Origin: Anaerolineae bacterium
GTDB taxonomy: Bacteria; Chloroflexota; Anaerolineae; Aggregatilineales; Phototrophicaceae
Direction: 5' to 3'
Length of the DNA: 64,000 nucleotides
Assembly (NCBI GenBank): GCA_021296065.1
Contig: JAGWBD010000006.1
Span: 1-64,000, forward strand
The first letter of the stretch is position 1, and every line of letters starts with the position of its first letter. The notes beneath the pieces were generated by a model. It searched no databases. It was not told where the DNA came from and was given only the letters and a program-made list of their open reading frames with translations. The translations under genes were made by a program, and so were the position numbers. This document shows positions 49,569 to 61,186 of this stretch, piece after piece.

Positions 49569-51722
49569 ATGATGGTGGCGCCGGAAAAGGTGGTGCGCAG
49601 CACCTGTCCCTACTGCGGCGTGGGCTGCCAGATGGACCTGCACCTGCGCGACGATCTCATCTACCGCGTCGAGGCGCCCTTCGACACTGCCCCCAACTAC
49701 GGCAATCTCTGCGTCAAGGGCCGCTTCGGCCTCGATTTCGCCACCCATCCGCGGCGACTGAAGAGACCGCTGATCCGTGAAGGCGGGCCGGGCGAATTCC
49801 GGGAGGCCAGCTGGGACGAGGCGTTGACCCTGGTCAGCGAGCGCCTGGCGGGCATCGTGGCCGAGAGCGGCGGCGACAGCATCGCCACCTACGCCTGCGC
49901 CAAGGCGACCAACGAGGACAACTACGTCTTCCAGAAGTGGGTGCGCAGTGTGATGGGCACCAACAACGTCGACCACTGCGCGCGTCTCTGCCACGCGGGC
50001 AGCGTTACCGGTCTGCAGCTGGCCATCGGCTCCAGCGCGATGAGCAACAGCATCGGCGAGATGGAGCACCTGGATACCTTCATCGTCACCGGCAGCAACA
50101 CCACCGAAACGCACCCGGTCATCAGTCTCTTCCTTAAGAAGGCCGTGCGCCAGAACGGCGCCAAACTGATCGTCATCGACCCGCGCCAGATCGAACTGAC
50201 CGATTTCGCGACGCTCTGGCTGCGGCAGGAACCAGGCACCGACGTGGCAGTCTTCCAGGCGATGGCGCACGTGATCGTCAGCGAGCAACTCTATGATTCC
50301 GACTTCATCGCCCGCCGTACCGAGGACTTTGACGAATACGTCGAGTCGCTGGAGAGCTTCACCCCGGAATGGGCGGAAGGGGTCAGTGGCGTGCCGGCCG
50401 GGGACATCCGCAGCGCGGCGCGCATGTACGCGACGGCTGAACGGGCCGCCTTCTACTGGGGCATGGGCATCAGCCAGAGCACCCACGGCACAGACAACGC
50501 CCTCTCGCTGACCAACCTGGCGCTGATGACCGGCAACGTCGGCAAGCCGGGCACGGGTCTCAACCCGCTGCGCGGCCAGAACAACGTGCAGGGCTGCTCC
50601 GACAGCGGCGGCCTGCCCACGGTCTACACGGCCTACCAGCGCGTCGACGACCCGGAAATCCGCGGCCGTTTCGAGCGCGCCTGGGACGTGACCCTTCCGC
50701 CGAAACCGGGGTTGACGGTGACGGAGATGGTCGACGGTGCCCTGACCGGCCAGATCCGCGCCATGGTGGTCATGGGCGAGAACCCGCTGATGAGCGAGCC
50801 CAACCTCAGCCACGCGCAGCACGCCATGGAAGCGCTGGATTTCGTCGTATGCATCGACATCTTCATGAACGAGACTGGCGAGCTGGCGGACGTGATTCTG
50901 CCCTCGGCCAGTTTCGCCGAGAAAGACGGCACCTTCACCAACAGCGACCGGCGCGTCCAGCGCGTGCGCCAGGCGCTGCCGCCGGTCGGTGAGTCGCGCG
51001 CGGACTGGCAGATCGTCTGCGAGCTGGCGCAGCGCATGCAACGCCTGCAGGGGCGCGACAGTAACGGCTTCCACTATTTACATCCCGAGGAAATCTGGGA
51101 GGAGATGCGCGCGCTGACCCCCGATTTCGCCGGCATCACCTGGGAACGTCTGGAGCGCGAGGGCGGCGTTCACTGGCCCTGCCCCGCCGCCGATCACCCG
51201 GGTACGCCCTACCTGTTCGAAAACGAGTTCCCGCGGGGTAAAGGCAAGTTCTGGGCGCTGGAATACGGCACCGAGAGCGAACTGCCCGACGAGGACTATC
51301 CTTACAACCTGACGACCGGGCGTGTGCTCTTCCACTGGCACGGCGGCACCATGACGCGCAACTCCAGGCTGGAGGAAGCCTTCCCCGAGCCGCTGGTCGA
51401 GATGCACCCGGAGGACGCGCGGGGTCTGGCCCTGGTCTCCGGCGGCTGGGCCGAGCTGACCTCACGGCGTGGCAGCGTGGTCTGCCGCGTGCTGGTGACC
51501 GGCCGCTCGCCGGTCGGGACGGTCTTTCTGCCCTTTCACTTCGTGGAGGCGGCCGCCAACCTTCTGACGCTGGACAAGATCGACCCGCGCGCCAAGATCC
51601 CTGACTTCAAGATGGCAGCAGTGCGCATCGAATCCTGCGCGGCGCCGGAGGGGCGCGAGGGCACGGAAACGCCGCTGGAAGAGCGCGGCGCGATCCGCGA
51701 ACCGACGAAGTATGTGCATTAG
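49569..51722 (+). CDS. fdhA: Formate dehydrogenase, molybdenum/tungsten catalytic (alpha) subunit
   Basis: A 717-residue bis-pyranopterin oxidoreductase that oxidises formate to CO2. The N-terminal [4Fe-4S] site uses C13, C16, C20 and C48 (STCPYCGVGC, NLCVKG). The catalytic residue is C141 in DHCARLCHAGS, where selenocysteine enzymes carry Sec. Later blocks match the family: GSNTTETHPV, NPLRGQNNVQG, ASFAEKDGTFTNSDRRVQ, LTTGRVLFHWHGGTMTR. It lacks the N-terminal ferredoxin-like region that NAD-dependent FdsA/FdhF-type subunits usually carry; that part is encoded apart at 54273. The ATG at 49569 follows GGGGAG; a TACACT box lies at 49532. Confidence 0.95.
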   Translation: MMVAPEKVVRSTCPYCGVGCQMDLHLRDDLIYRVEAPFDTAPNYGNLCVKGRFGLDFATHPRRLKRPLIREGGPGEFREASWDEALTLVSERLAGIVAESGGDSIATYACAKATNEDNYVFQKWVRSVMGTNNVDHCARLCHAGSVTGLQLAIGSSAMSNSIGEMEHLDTFIVTGSNTTETHPVISLFLKKAVRQNGAKLIVIDPRQIELTDFATLWLRQEPGTDVAVFQAMAHVIVSEQLYDSDFIARRTEDFDEYVESLESFTPEWAEGVSGVPAGDIRSAARMYATAERAAFYWGMGISQSTHGTDNALSLTNLALMTGNVGKPGTGLNPLRGQNNVQGCSDSGGLPTVYTAYQRVDDPEIRGRFERAWDVTLPPKPGLTVTEMVDGALTGQIRAMVVMGENPLMSEPNLSHAQHAMEALDFVVCIDIFMNETGELADVILPSASFAEKDGTFTNSDRRVQRVRQALPPVGESRADWQIVCELAQRMQRLQGRDSNGFHYLHPEEIWEEMRALTPDFAGITWERLEREGGVHWPCPAADHPGTPYLFENEFPRGKGKFWALEYGTESELPDEDYPYNLTTGRVLFHWHGGTMTRNSRLEEAFPEPLVEMHPEDARGLALVSGGWAELTSRRGSVVCRVLVTGRSPVGTVFLPFHFVEAAANLLTLDKIDPRAKIPDFKMAAVRIESCAAPEGREGTETPLEERGAIREPTKYVH

Positions 51723-51768
51723 AGGTACATTTGTCACGACTTTGGTCTCCGGAAGCCTCCTGCTGGTG

Positions 51769-51936
51769 GCCCTCACCCCCTGCCCCTCTCCCTCAGGGAT
51801 AGGGGAAACACAATGCCGATCGGCCCACAATCCAGGATTTCGTCACACCTTTCTTTCTTGTGAAGAGACATTGGTTCCCTCGCAAGGTACGGGAGCAAGT
51901 CCCTCTCCCTGAGGGAGAGGGATTTAGGGTGAGGGC
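51769..51936. repeat. 168-bp element with 9-bp terminal inverted repeats
   Basis: Begins GCCCTCACC and ends GGTGAGGGC. It contains a strong palindrome near its right end (arms TCCCTCTCCC and GGGAGAGGGA, loop TGA, 51900-51922), and an imperfect relative near its left end. No coding capacity. It looks like a small non-autonomous interspersed element. It fills most of the gap between fdhA and mobA (51723-51974). A related palindrome with the same flanks occurs at 62263. Confidence 0.7.
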
Positions 51937-51974
51937 ATTGGAGTGGCAAGTCGCATAGCCGTCTCAAGGAATCC

Positions 51975-52588
51975 ATGAAACCCTTCACCCTCGCCATCAA
52001 CGCCGGTGGACGCAGCCGACGCATGGGCCGCGACAAGGCGCTGGTCGAACTGGACGGGCGGCCGATGTTGGAACACGTCATCGAGCGCGTCCGCGACCTC
52101 GGCCAGGCGCAGACCTTGCTGGTCAGCAACGACCACGCGGCGCACGCGCGCTTCGGTCTGCCGATGGTCCGCGACTCGTTGCCGGATGGTGGCTCGCTGG
52201 GCGGCATTTACACCGCGCTGATGCACAGTCAAAACGGCCAAACACTGGTCGTGGCCTGCGACATGCCTTTCCTCAGTCTATTGCTTTTGCGCCATATGCT
52301 GGCCCTGCGCGAGGAAGGTGAATACGACGTCATCGTGCCGCGCGTGAAGGGCTATCCGCAGGGGCTGCACGCCGTCTACAGCCAGGCCTGCATCGCGCCG
52401 ATCCGCGCGCAAATCGAGGCCGGCCGACTGAAGGTGATCGGCTTCCATGACCAGGTGCGCGTGCGCTACCTTGACGAGGACGAGTGGAAGCCGCTGGACC
52501 CGACGGGTCAGGCGCTCAACAACGTCAACACGCCGGAGGATTTGGCGGCGGCGCAGTTAATGCAAACCGCGAAGAGCAAGGTGGGCAG

Positions 52589-52592
<4 letters not shown>
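51975..52592 (+). CDS. mobA: Molybdenum cofactor guanylyltransferase
   Basis: A 205-residue nucleotidyltransferase that adds GMP to molybdopterin, giving the bis-MGD type cofactor used by the formate dehydrogenase next to it. The GTP-binding start is NAGGRSRRMGRDKALVEL (residues 9-26) and the substrate loop PDGGSLGGIYTAL and VVACDMPFL follow. The C-terminal LNNVNTPEDL is typical. Its stop overlaps the next start by 4 nt (ATGA), so cofactor maturation is coupled with the dehydrogenase subunits. Confidence 0.93.
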
Positions 52593-54970
<2,378 letters not shown>

Positions 54971-54974
<4 letters not shown>

Positions 54975-55771
54975 GCGGGTCCACCCCCGGCGCGCTGCCG
55001 CAGAACTACTGGCAGGTTGAACAGGACCGCGCCCGACTGATTGAAGGCGGCGTCATTGAGGAAGCGCTGCTGGACATCTACGTCAACGGCCAGGAGCTGG
55101 CGACGCTGATGTGCAGCCCGCTTGACCAGGAGGCGCTGGCGCTCGGCTTTCTCTACACGGAAGGCGTGATCGACGCGCTGGACGAGGTGGCGCTGGTGCA
55201 GGCCAATACACCGCGCACCGTGGTCGACGTGCTGCTGACGCGCAATGACTTCGAGCCGCCGCGCCGTATGGTGCTGACCAGCGGTTGCGGCGGCGGCGTG
55301 ACGATGCAACACATCACCGAGTCCTACCCGCCGCTGTGCAGCGATTTTCGTACCGGGCCGGGAATCATCCAACAGCGCATGCGCGACCTGCAGGGCGCGG
55401 CGCGGCTCTACAATGCCGTGCGTGGCGTGCACACCGCCGTGCTGGCCGACGAGGAGAAGTTGCTGCTCGGCGCGGAAGACGTGGGGCGCCACAACGCCGT
55501 GGACAAGATCGCCGGGCTGGCGCTGCAGGGCGGCATCGCCACGCGCGACCGTTTGCTGCTCAGCAGCGGGCGCATCAGTTCGGAGATGCTCTCCAAGGCG
55601 CGACGTATGGAGATTCCCCTGGTGGCCAGCCGCACGGCGCCGACCAGCACGGCGATACGCCTGGCCGAAGCCTGGCAACTCTGCATCGTCGGCTACGTGC
55701 GTCGCGGCGGCCTGCGCGCCTATACGCATCCCTGGCGTCTGGGGCTGGGGGAGGCAGCGCACACCGGGTGA
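54971..55771 (+). CDS. fdhD: Formate dehydrogenase sulfurtransferase/accessory protein
   Basis: A 266-residue protein that transfers sulfur to the molybdenum or tungsten cofactor to activate formate dehydrogenase. The sulfur-carrying Cys is C106 in LTSGCGGGV, the single-cysteine form of the E. coli CxxC. Other conserved blocks: [46 protein letters not shown] and [14 protein letters not shown]. Overlaps the iron-sulfur subunit by 4 nt (ATGA). Confidence 0.95.
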
Positions 55772-55799
55772 GGGCCCAGGTGAAAGCCCGCCCGCCCGC

Positions 55800-55805
55800 T
55801 ATACT
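55800..55805 (+). promoter_or_regulatory. -10 element TATACT 6 nt before moeA start
   Basis: CGCTATACT ends 6 nt before the ATG at 55812; transcription would begin at the start codon itself, and no Shine-Dalgarno is present in CAATCC. This suggests a leaderless moeA mRNA in addition to read-through from fdhD. Confidence 0.5.
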
Positions 55806-55811
55806 CAATCC

Positions 55812-57044
55812 ATGGAAAGCGCTGAATTCTTCAACGTGCAGCCAGTGGCGCAGGCCCTGCAGACCCTGTTGGGGCACTGGCAGCCCGCGCCGGATGTCGA
55901 ATTGCTTGACCCACGCGAGGCTCGCGCACGGGTGTTGGCGCGAGACGTCCACGCCCCGGAGGAAATGCCGGCTTTTCCGCGCAGCACGGTGGATGGCTAT
56001 GCCTTGCGCGCGGCGGAGAGCTTCGGCGCTTCCCCCGCCCTGCCGGCGCTGTTGCGCGTGGCCGGCGAGTTGCGCATGGGAGAAGCCGCCGACGAGGCAT
56101 TGACTCCTGGCAACGCGCTGCTGATACACACGGGCGGGATGCTGCCGCCGGGCGCGGACGCCGTCATCATGCTGGAGCGGACGCAGACGCTGGGTGACGA
56201 CGTCGAACTGCTGGCGCCGGTCGCGCCGGGTGAAAACGTGCTGCAGCCGGGCGAGGACGTCGCCCGCGGTGCGTTGCTGCTGGGCGCCGGTCAAACGCTG
56301 CGGGCGCAGGAGATTGGCGGCTTGCTGGCGGCAGGCGTCACGCATGTGAGTGTGCGCGTCCGGCCGCGGGTGGCCATTCTCAGCAGCGGCGACGAACTGC
56401 TGCCGCCGGAGGCGACGCCGGCGCCCGGGCAAATTCGCGATATCAACGCCCATACGCTGGCGGCCCTTGTGAGCGAAGCGGGCGGCACGCCACTGCATTG
56501 CGGCATCGCCCGCGATGATTTCGACGACTATTTCGATCGGGCGCAGCGCGGTCACGCGGCAGCGGACCTGTTGCTGCTGACGGCCGGCAGCTCGGTTTCG
56601 GCGCGGGACCTGACGCGAGCGGTCATTGAGCGCCTTGGCGCGCCGGGCGTGCTGCAGCACGGGCTGGCCGTACGCCCGGGCAAGCCGACGCTGCTGGCCG
56701 TCTGCGAGGGAAAAGCGGTCATCGGCCTGCCGGGCAACCCGGTCTCGGCGCTGCTGGTGGCGCGCCAGGTCCTGCTGCCGCTACTGCGCCACTGGTCCGG
56801 CGCGCCTCCGCCTCCGGTCGCTGGCGTGCGGGCTGTCCTGGGCAGCAACCTGGCCTCGGCCAGCGGCAGGGAAGATACAGTGCCGGTGCGCCTGCTCGAG
56901 CGCGACGGCCAGTTGCTGGCGGAGCCGGTCTTCGGCAAGTCGGGGCTGATTTTCACGCTGGTGGGCGCGGATGGTCTGCTGCAGGTCCCGCTGGACAGCG
57001 GCGGCCTGCGCGCCGGGACGGTCGTAGAGGTGCAGCTGTTCTGA
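55812..57044 (+). CDS. moeA: Molybdopterin molybdenumtransferase
   Basis: A 410-residue enzyme that inserts molybdate into adenylated molybdopterin. Domain marks: AFPRSTVDGYALRA, LIHTGGMLPPGADAVIMLE, ILSSGDEL, GQIRDINAHTLAALV, LTAGSSVSARDLTRAVI and GLPGNPVSALLVARQVLLP. The usual GG-x-S of the catalytic loop is here AGSS, a small change. The start at 55812 gives the standard N-terminus; the much longer open frame overlaps fdhD in another frame. It completes the molybdenum-cofactor set with mobA and fdhD around the formate dehydrogenase. It ends 9 nt from a convergent gene. Confidence 0.94.
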   Translation: MESAEFFNVQPVAQALQTLLGHWQPAPDVELLDPREARARVLARDVHAPEEMPAFPRSTVDGYALRAAESFGASPALPALLRVAGELRMGEAADEALTPGNALLIHTGGMLPPGADAVIMLERTQTLGDDVELLAPVAPGENVLQPGEDVARGALLLGAGQTLRAQEIGGLLAAGVTHVSVRVRPRVAILSSGDELLPPEATPAPGQIRDINAHTLAALVSEAGGTPLHCGIARDDFDDYFDRAQRGHAAADLLLLTAGSSVSARDLTRAVIERLGAPGVLQHGLAVRPGKPTLLAVCEGKAVIGLPGNPVSALLVARQVLLPLLRHWSGAPPPPVAGVRAVLGSNLASASGREDTVPVRLLERDGQLLAEPVFGKSGLIFTLVGADGLLQVPLDSGGLRAGTVVEVQLF

Positions 57045-57053
57045 GCGTGGCGC

Positions 57054-58598
57054 TCAGGCGCAGTCGGTTTCGCTTCTGGCAAGATGTATGAGTGTCAACG
57101 CTTGCCGCTGCCGATAATCGATGCTGCGGCAGAGCGACATGCCGGCAGACAGCAGCGCCTGCTGCAGACGGGTCTGCAAATCCCCTCCCGGATTCGCGAA
57201 CAGCAACCAGACGTTTTCGTGTTGTTGCAGGTCTTGCAAGGTTGCAGTGAGACAGGCGTCGTCACAACCATCTGATTCCACCGTCTCAAGAATCGTGCGG
57301 CTGTCAGCGAAAGGGTATGTATAGACCCAGATTGTACGCATGTCATAGGGAAGTGTCCGGTCAACGACCAGATGGTCACCGCTTGTCCAGTGCGGTTTCA
57401 GGTCGCGCAAGGCGAGATGTATGGGCGCCGGGGAATAGTGGTGGATATGGCGATCACGTAGCCCGGAATGCAGGTTACCCACCAGACCCGTGATGAGCAA
57501 CAGCGCCAGCAGCCCGGTTTCAAACGGAATAGTGGCCCTGTTCACTTGCCTTGCATGTTGAAATCCCAGCCCCAGCGTGAGAGAAAACAGCGGCCACAGG
57601 GCGAAGGCGTAGCGCGCTCTTTCCGGCAGCAGAACGGCGGTGACCTCGTTGGCGATGAGGATCAGGGCGGTCAGGGCCAGCGTAACGCAGACCAGCAGCA
57701 AGGTGGCGTCAGGTGTCCGCCGGGCGCCCCGGCGCTGCCAGGCGACGCGCAGGGTCAGCAGGCCGGCAAGGACGAACAGGGCCGCGGCGATTTTGGGCAA
57801 CAGGTGGACCAAATCGTTGCTGTAGACCTCGACGATGCGCATCAGGGCGACGTGCGGCGCCATGGCCAGGTCCGACCCCAGCGCGGCTTCATTGAAGGCG
57901 ATTCCGCGCAGCATGAATTGCAGCTGCGGCAGAAACACCAGCCCCGCCAGCAGAAAGGGCGCCAGCGGCTGCAGCCAACGACGGTCTGGCCGCACCATGA
58001 CCATGTGAAACAGACCCAGGGCCAGGACCAGCAGGGCGCCAAAGTAGTGCGTATAGAGCAGACCTGCAGCGCCCGTCAGCAGCATCAGGCGCGCAGACCG
58101 GCTCGCTCCCCCCGCCCGCAAGGCGGCGCGCCAGTAACCATGGAACGCCATGAGCGCGAACAACACGACAAGGGTGTAGGTGCGGGCGATGGCCATATAG
58201 GTCACGAAGAGCAGCGAGGTCGCCAGCAACGACGTAGCCACGAGCCCCGCCGTGGCGCCGAACATGTCTCGCCCGCTGCGCCAGATCCAGGCCAGCGCCA
58301 GCAACCCGGCAAACCATGACAGGGAGCGCAGCGCCACCTCGCTCCAGCCGAAGACCCGACCCCAAACCGCGATCAGGAATGACCAGCCAAATGCCTGATC
58401 GGGGGACTTTTCGAGAATGGCCTGCTGGATCTCTTCAAGGTTGAACGGCTCGGAGTGATGCCCGCCGGTGCGCAGCAGCGTCGACGCTTCGTCAAAGTTG
58501 AAGGCGCGTACGTCCAGCAAGCTGCCGGACAGTGCCGCGGCCAGCAGTAGCAGGGGCACAATCCATGACCAGTGAACCCTGTCGGGCAAAACCTGCAT
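57054..58598 (-). CDS. GT-C (family 39-like) membrane glycosyltransferase
   Basis: A 514-residue polytopic membrane protein. Following the first helix (WSWIVPLLLLAAALSGSLL) the loop RAFNFDEASTLLRTGGH carries the D-E pair typical of PMT/ArnT-like GT-C enzymes using polyprenyl-phosphate sugars. About ten more hydrophobic segments follow, then a soluble C-terminal domain (~400-514). The start at 58598 is uncertain; an in-frame ATG at 58676 would overlap the divergent promoter. It is divergent from the flippase/GT2 operon, which could supply its lipid-linked sugar. Confidence 0.8.
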   Translation of the reverse strand: MQVLPDRVHWSWIVPLLLLAAALSGSLLDVRAFNFDEASTLLRTGGHHSEPFNLEEIQQAILEKSPDQAFGWSFLIAVWGRVFGWSEVALRSLSWFAGLLALAWIWRSGRDMFGATAGLVATSLLATSLLFVTYMAIARTYTLVVLFALMAFHGYWRAALRAGGASRSARLMLLTGAAGLLYTHYFGALLVLALGLFHMVMVRPDRRWLQPLAPFLLAGLVFLPQLQFMLRGIAFNEAALGSDLAMAPHVALMRIVEVYSNDLVHLLPKIAAALFVLAGLLTLRVAWQRRGARRTPDATLLLVCVTLALTALILIANEVTAVLLPERARYAFALWPLFSLTLGLGFQHARQVNRATIPFETGLLALLLITGLVGNLHSGLRDRHIHHYSPAPIHLALRDLKPHWTSGDHLVVDRTLPYDMRTIWVYTYPFADSRTILETVESDGCDDACLTATLQDLQQHENVWLLFANPGGDLQTRLQQALLSAGMSLCRSIDYRQRQALTLIHLARSETDCA

Positions 58599-58661
58599 TT
58601 CCAGCCGTCTTTCCCGTCGTGTGCCGTCCCGCGGAGTGTAGACTGCCGCCGCCCTTAAGGC

Positions 58662-58667
58662 TACACT
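58662..58667 (+). promoter_or_regulatory. -10-like TACACT 7 nt before the flippase-like gene
   Basis: GGCTACACT ends 7 nt before the ATG at 58675, again placing the start of transcription at or next to the start codon, with no Shine-Dalgarno (GCGACTC). Weaker than the TATACT boxes. Confidence 0.38.
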
Positions 58668-58674
58668 GCGACTC

Positions 58675-59670
58675 ATGCAGTGCCCGGACAGCGAGACTTC
58701 CATCTCTTTCACCAGCCGGCTCTGGCGTCTGGCAGGGTTGCTCTTTTCTCTGGTGCTGCTGGCCTTGCTGCTCAACGCGCTGGACCTGGACGCCTTGCGG
58801 CGGATGACGGCGGGCGTCCCTGCCGCAAGTCTGCTGCTGGCGCTGCTGGTTTACCTGTTGCTGAACTTTTTTCGCACCCTGCGCTTTCAGGTCCTGCTGG
58901 ATGCCGGAGCGCCGGCGCTGACCGCCCTGTGGCCAGTCGTGCTGGTCCACAACCTGATGGTACGCCTGATGCCCTTCAAGACCGGCGAGTTTGCCTGGCT
59001 GCTGTTGTTGCGCCGTCACTTCGACCAAAGTGTCGGCGCCGGCCTGGGCAGTTTGCTGGGCGCGCGCCTCTTTGAGTTGCTGATCGTGTTGCTGATCGGC
59101 GGCGCAGCCCTGGTGCAGGGCAGTGACCGTTTCGATGAAAACCGCGGCGCCCTGACTCTAGTGTTGGCAGGCGTCTTTCTGCTCTGCCTGGCCGGATTGG
59201 TCAGCGCCGGCTGGTGGCTGCGTCAACTGCGTCTGCGCCTGCCGCAGCGGGGCAATTTCAGCCGGCGCCTGGCCGCGGCCCTGCCCGCGCTGGAAGACAG
59301 TCTGGCGCGTTTGCGCCAGCCCCGCACCTTCCTGTTTACATTGCTGCTCTCCTGCCTGACCTGGAGCTCGAGCGTCTGTTTCAACCTGGTGTTGCTGGCC
59401 GCCCTTGGCATCCATGGCCTGCCCCTGTTGGTGGGTGTGATCAGCATCACCATGCTGGTGGAGGCGCTGCCGGTGGCCAGCATCAGCGGTCTGGGCGTGA
59501 TCGAAGGCGGCTGGACCTTCGGCCTGGTCAGTCTGGCCGGCCTCGAACCCGGCGCGGCCGTGGCGACCGGCTTTTTTCTGCATGCCTGTCAGTTGCTGGC
59601 GGCGACGCTCTGCGGCCTGGTCGGCTGGTTGTGGCTGCGACGACTGCCGCGCATGGAGCCGGCCCTGTGA
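58675..59670 (+). CDS. Lysylphosphatidylglycerol synthase/flippase-type membrane protein (UPF0104-like)
   Basis: A 331-residue membrane protein with about eight helices, similar to the LPG_synthase_TM family (AglD, MprF flippase half). Marks: LVYLLLNFFRTLRFQVLLDA, LVHNLMVRLMPFKTGEFAW and the late SISGLGVIEGGWTFGL. These proteins move or make lipid-linked molecules. Its stop overlaps the GTG start of the GT2 gene, a frequent pairing in surface-glycan loci. Confidence 0.85.
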   Translation: MQCPDSETSISFTSRLWRLAGLLFSLVLLALLLNALDLDALRRMTAGVPAASLLLALLVYLLLNFFRTLRFQVLLDAGAPALTALWPVVLVHNLMVRLMPFKTGEFAWLLLLRRHFDQSVGAGLGSLLGARLFELLIVLLIGGAALVQGSDRFDENRGALTLVLAGVFLLCLAGLVSAGWWLRQLRLRLPQRGNFSRRLAAALPALEDSLARLRQPRTFLFTLLLSCLTWSSSVCFNLVLLAALGIHGLPLLVGVISITMLVEALPVASISGLGVIEGGWTFGLVSLAGLEPGAAVATGFFLHACQLLAATLCGLVGWLWLRRLPRMEPAL

Positions 59671-60641
59671 GCAGTCCGTATCTGTCGATCGTCATCCCGC
59701 TTTTCAACGAGGCGGAGTCTGTTCCGAAGCTGCATGAGGAACTGGCGGCTGCGCTGGACGCGCTGGATGTCGAGAGCGAAGTCATCGTGGTCGACGACGG
59801 CAGCCGTGACAGCAGTTTCGCCGCCCTGCAGGCCGTCCATGAGCGTGACCCGCGCTGGACCATCCTGCGTTTCCGTCGCAACCATGGCCAGACCACGGCG
59901 CTCAGCGCCGGCTTCGAAAAAGCGCGCGGTGAGGTCGTCATCACGCTGGATGCGGACCTGCAGAACGACCCGCAGGACATCCCGCGCCTGTTGGCGACGC
60001 TGGACGAAGGCTACGATATCGTCAGTGGCTGGCGCCGCGACCGCAAGGAACCCTTCCTGACGCGGCGTTTGCCCTCCATGCTGGCCAACGGTCTGATCTC
60101 GCGCGTGACCGGTGTGCACCTGCACGACTACGGTTGCACACTCAAGGCCTACCGTAATGTAGTGGTCAAGAACATCCATCTCTACGGCGAACTGCACCGC
60201 TTCATCCCGGCGGTCGCCTCGCAAATCGGCGTTCAGGTGACCGAAATCGCCGTCAACGACCGGCCGCGCCGCTACGGCAGCAGCAAATACGGCATCAGTC
60301 GCACCATCCGCGTGCTGCTGGATCTGATCACAGTGCGTTTCATCCTGGGTTATAGCACCCGGCCGCTGCAGGTCTTCGGCGGTCTCGGACTGTTGACCGG
60401 CGGCCTGGGGGTGTTGATCGGGCTGATTCTGAGCATCGAGAAGCTGGCATTTGACGTTGACATTGGTAACCGGCCCCTGCTGACTCTGGCCGTGCTGCTG
60501 GTCATCGCCGGCGTGCAACTCATCAGCATCGGGCTGGTGGCGGAGATCCTGGTGCGCAGCTGGCACGAAATGCGCGACCGGCCGGTCTACGTTATGCGGG
60601 ACGTGCTTGAGCGTGAAGAAGTAGAAGACGGGGAGACTTGA
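59667..60641 (+). CDS. GT2-family polyprenyl-phosphate glycosyltransferase (GtrB/ArnC/DPM1-like)
   Basis: A 324-residue enzyme that puts a sugar from a nucleotide donor on a polyprenyl phosphate. GT-A motifs: SIVIPLFNEAES, VVDDGSRDSS, TLDADLQNDPQD (metal-binding DxD), then VNDRPRRYGSSKYG. Two C-terminal membrane helices (~235-258, ~275-298) anchor it. The GTG at 59667 overlaps the previous stop (GTGA); the longer open frame runs inside the flippase gene in another frame. Confidence 0.92.
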   Translation: MSSPYLSIVIPLFNEAESVPKLHEELAAALDALDVESEVIVVDDGSRDSSFAALQAVHERDPRWTILRFRRNHGQTTALSAGFEKARGEVVITLDADLQNDPQDIPRLLATLDEGYDIVSGWRRDRKEPFLTRRLPSMLANGLISRVTGVHLHDYGCTLKAYRNVVVKNIHLYGELHRFIPAVASQIGVQVTEIAVNDRPRRYGSSKYGISRTIRVLLDLITVRFILGYSTRPLQVFGGLGLLTGGLGVLIGLILSIEKLAFDVDIGNRPLLTLAVLLVIAGVQLISIGLVAEILVRSWHEMRDRPVYVMRDVLEREEVEDGET

Positions 60642-60643
60642 CC

Positions 60644-61186
60644 ATGAAGGCCACTGTCGGCCCGCAAGGGGCGGTGGAACTGCTGCAGGTGGAACACAAC
60701 GCCATACGTGAACTGATTGACGAACTGAACGAAGAGGAAATGACTCGCCCGGACACCATCCGTTACGGCATGTATGCCGACCAGCGCCTCTCTTTCAAGG
60801 ACCTGCTGGCGCATCTGATCTGTTACGAGGCGCTGGCCCTGGCGGCCATGACAGCCTGGCAGCGCGGCGAACGCCACCAGGCCATCGACATCATGCGCAG
60901 TCCGGCGCGCAGCCACCAACTGCATTACGGCGGCATCGAGGAGCGCAGCGATCACAGTCTGGCGCAGGTGCTGGATGAATGGGAACGTTGCCACGCGGGT
61001 CTTGAGGCCGCTATCGCCGCGCTGAATGAGGACGAGTGGCGTTGCCCGGCGCCCTGGCCCGAGCGCGAGCCGCTGGACCTGGGCGGCATGGTGGAGGAGA
61101 TCATCGTCACACCGCCGCGCCCCTTCTACCGCCATTTGCCGGTGCACATACCGGACAGCGCCGAATACATTCGCTCCCTGCGGTGA
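60644..61186 (+). CDS. ClbS/DfsB-like four-helix protein (DinB superfamily)
   Basis: A 180-residue protein resembling the ClbS/DfsB (DUF1706) family: AVELLQVEHNAIRELIDELN, SFKDLLAHLICYEALALAAM with the family's helix and His, and the closing segment PPRPFYRHLPVHIPDSAEYI. Family members act as DNA-protective or cyclopropane-hydrolase proteins (ClbS) but most are unstudied. It lies 2 nt after the GT2 gene with GGGAG upstream, and its stop overlaps the next start (GTGA). Its place in a glycan operon is unexplained. Confidence 0.75.
   Translation: MKATVGPQGAVELLQVEHNAIRELIDELNEEEMTRPDTIRYGMYADQRLSFKDLLAHLICYEALALAAMTAWQRGERHQAIDIMRSPARSHQLHYGGIEERSDHSLAQVLDEWERCHAGLEAAIAALNEDEWRCPAPWPEREPLDLGGMVEEIIVTPPRPFYRHLPVHIPDSAEYIRSLR

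Noticed and set aside
43386-51722. An oxalate-to-formate pathway made of the ThDP enzyme, the CaiB CoA-transferase and formate dehydrogenase
   Set aside because: The three enzyme types would fit (oxalyl-CoA decarboxylase, formyl-CoA:oxalate CoA-transferase, formate dehydrogenase), but the ThDP protein looks like a general acetolactate-synthase relative, lies 3 kb away beyond unrelated genes, and the CoA-transferase has no specific marks. Not supportable from sequence alone.
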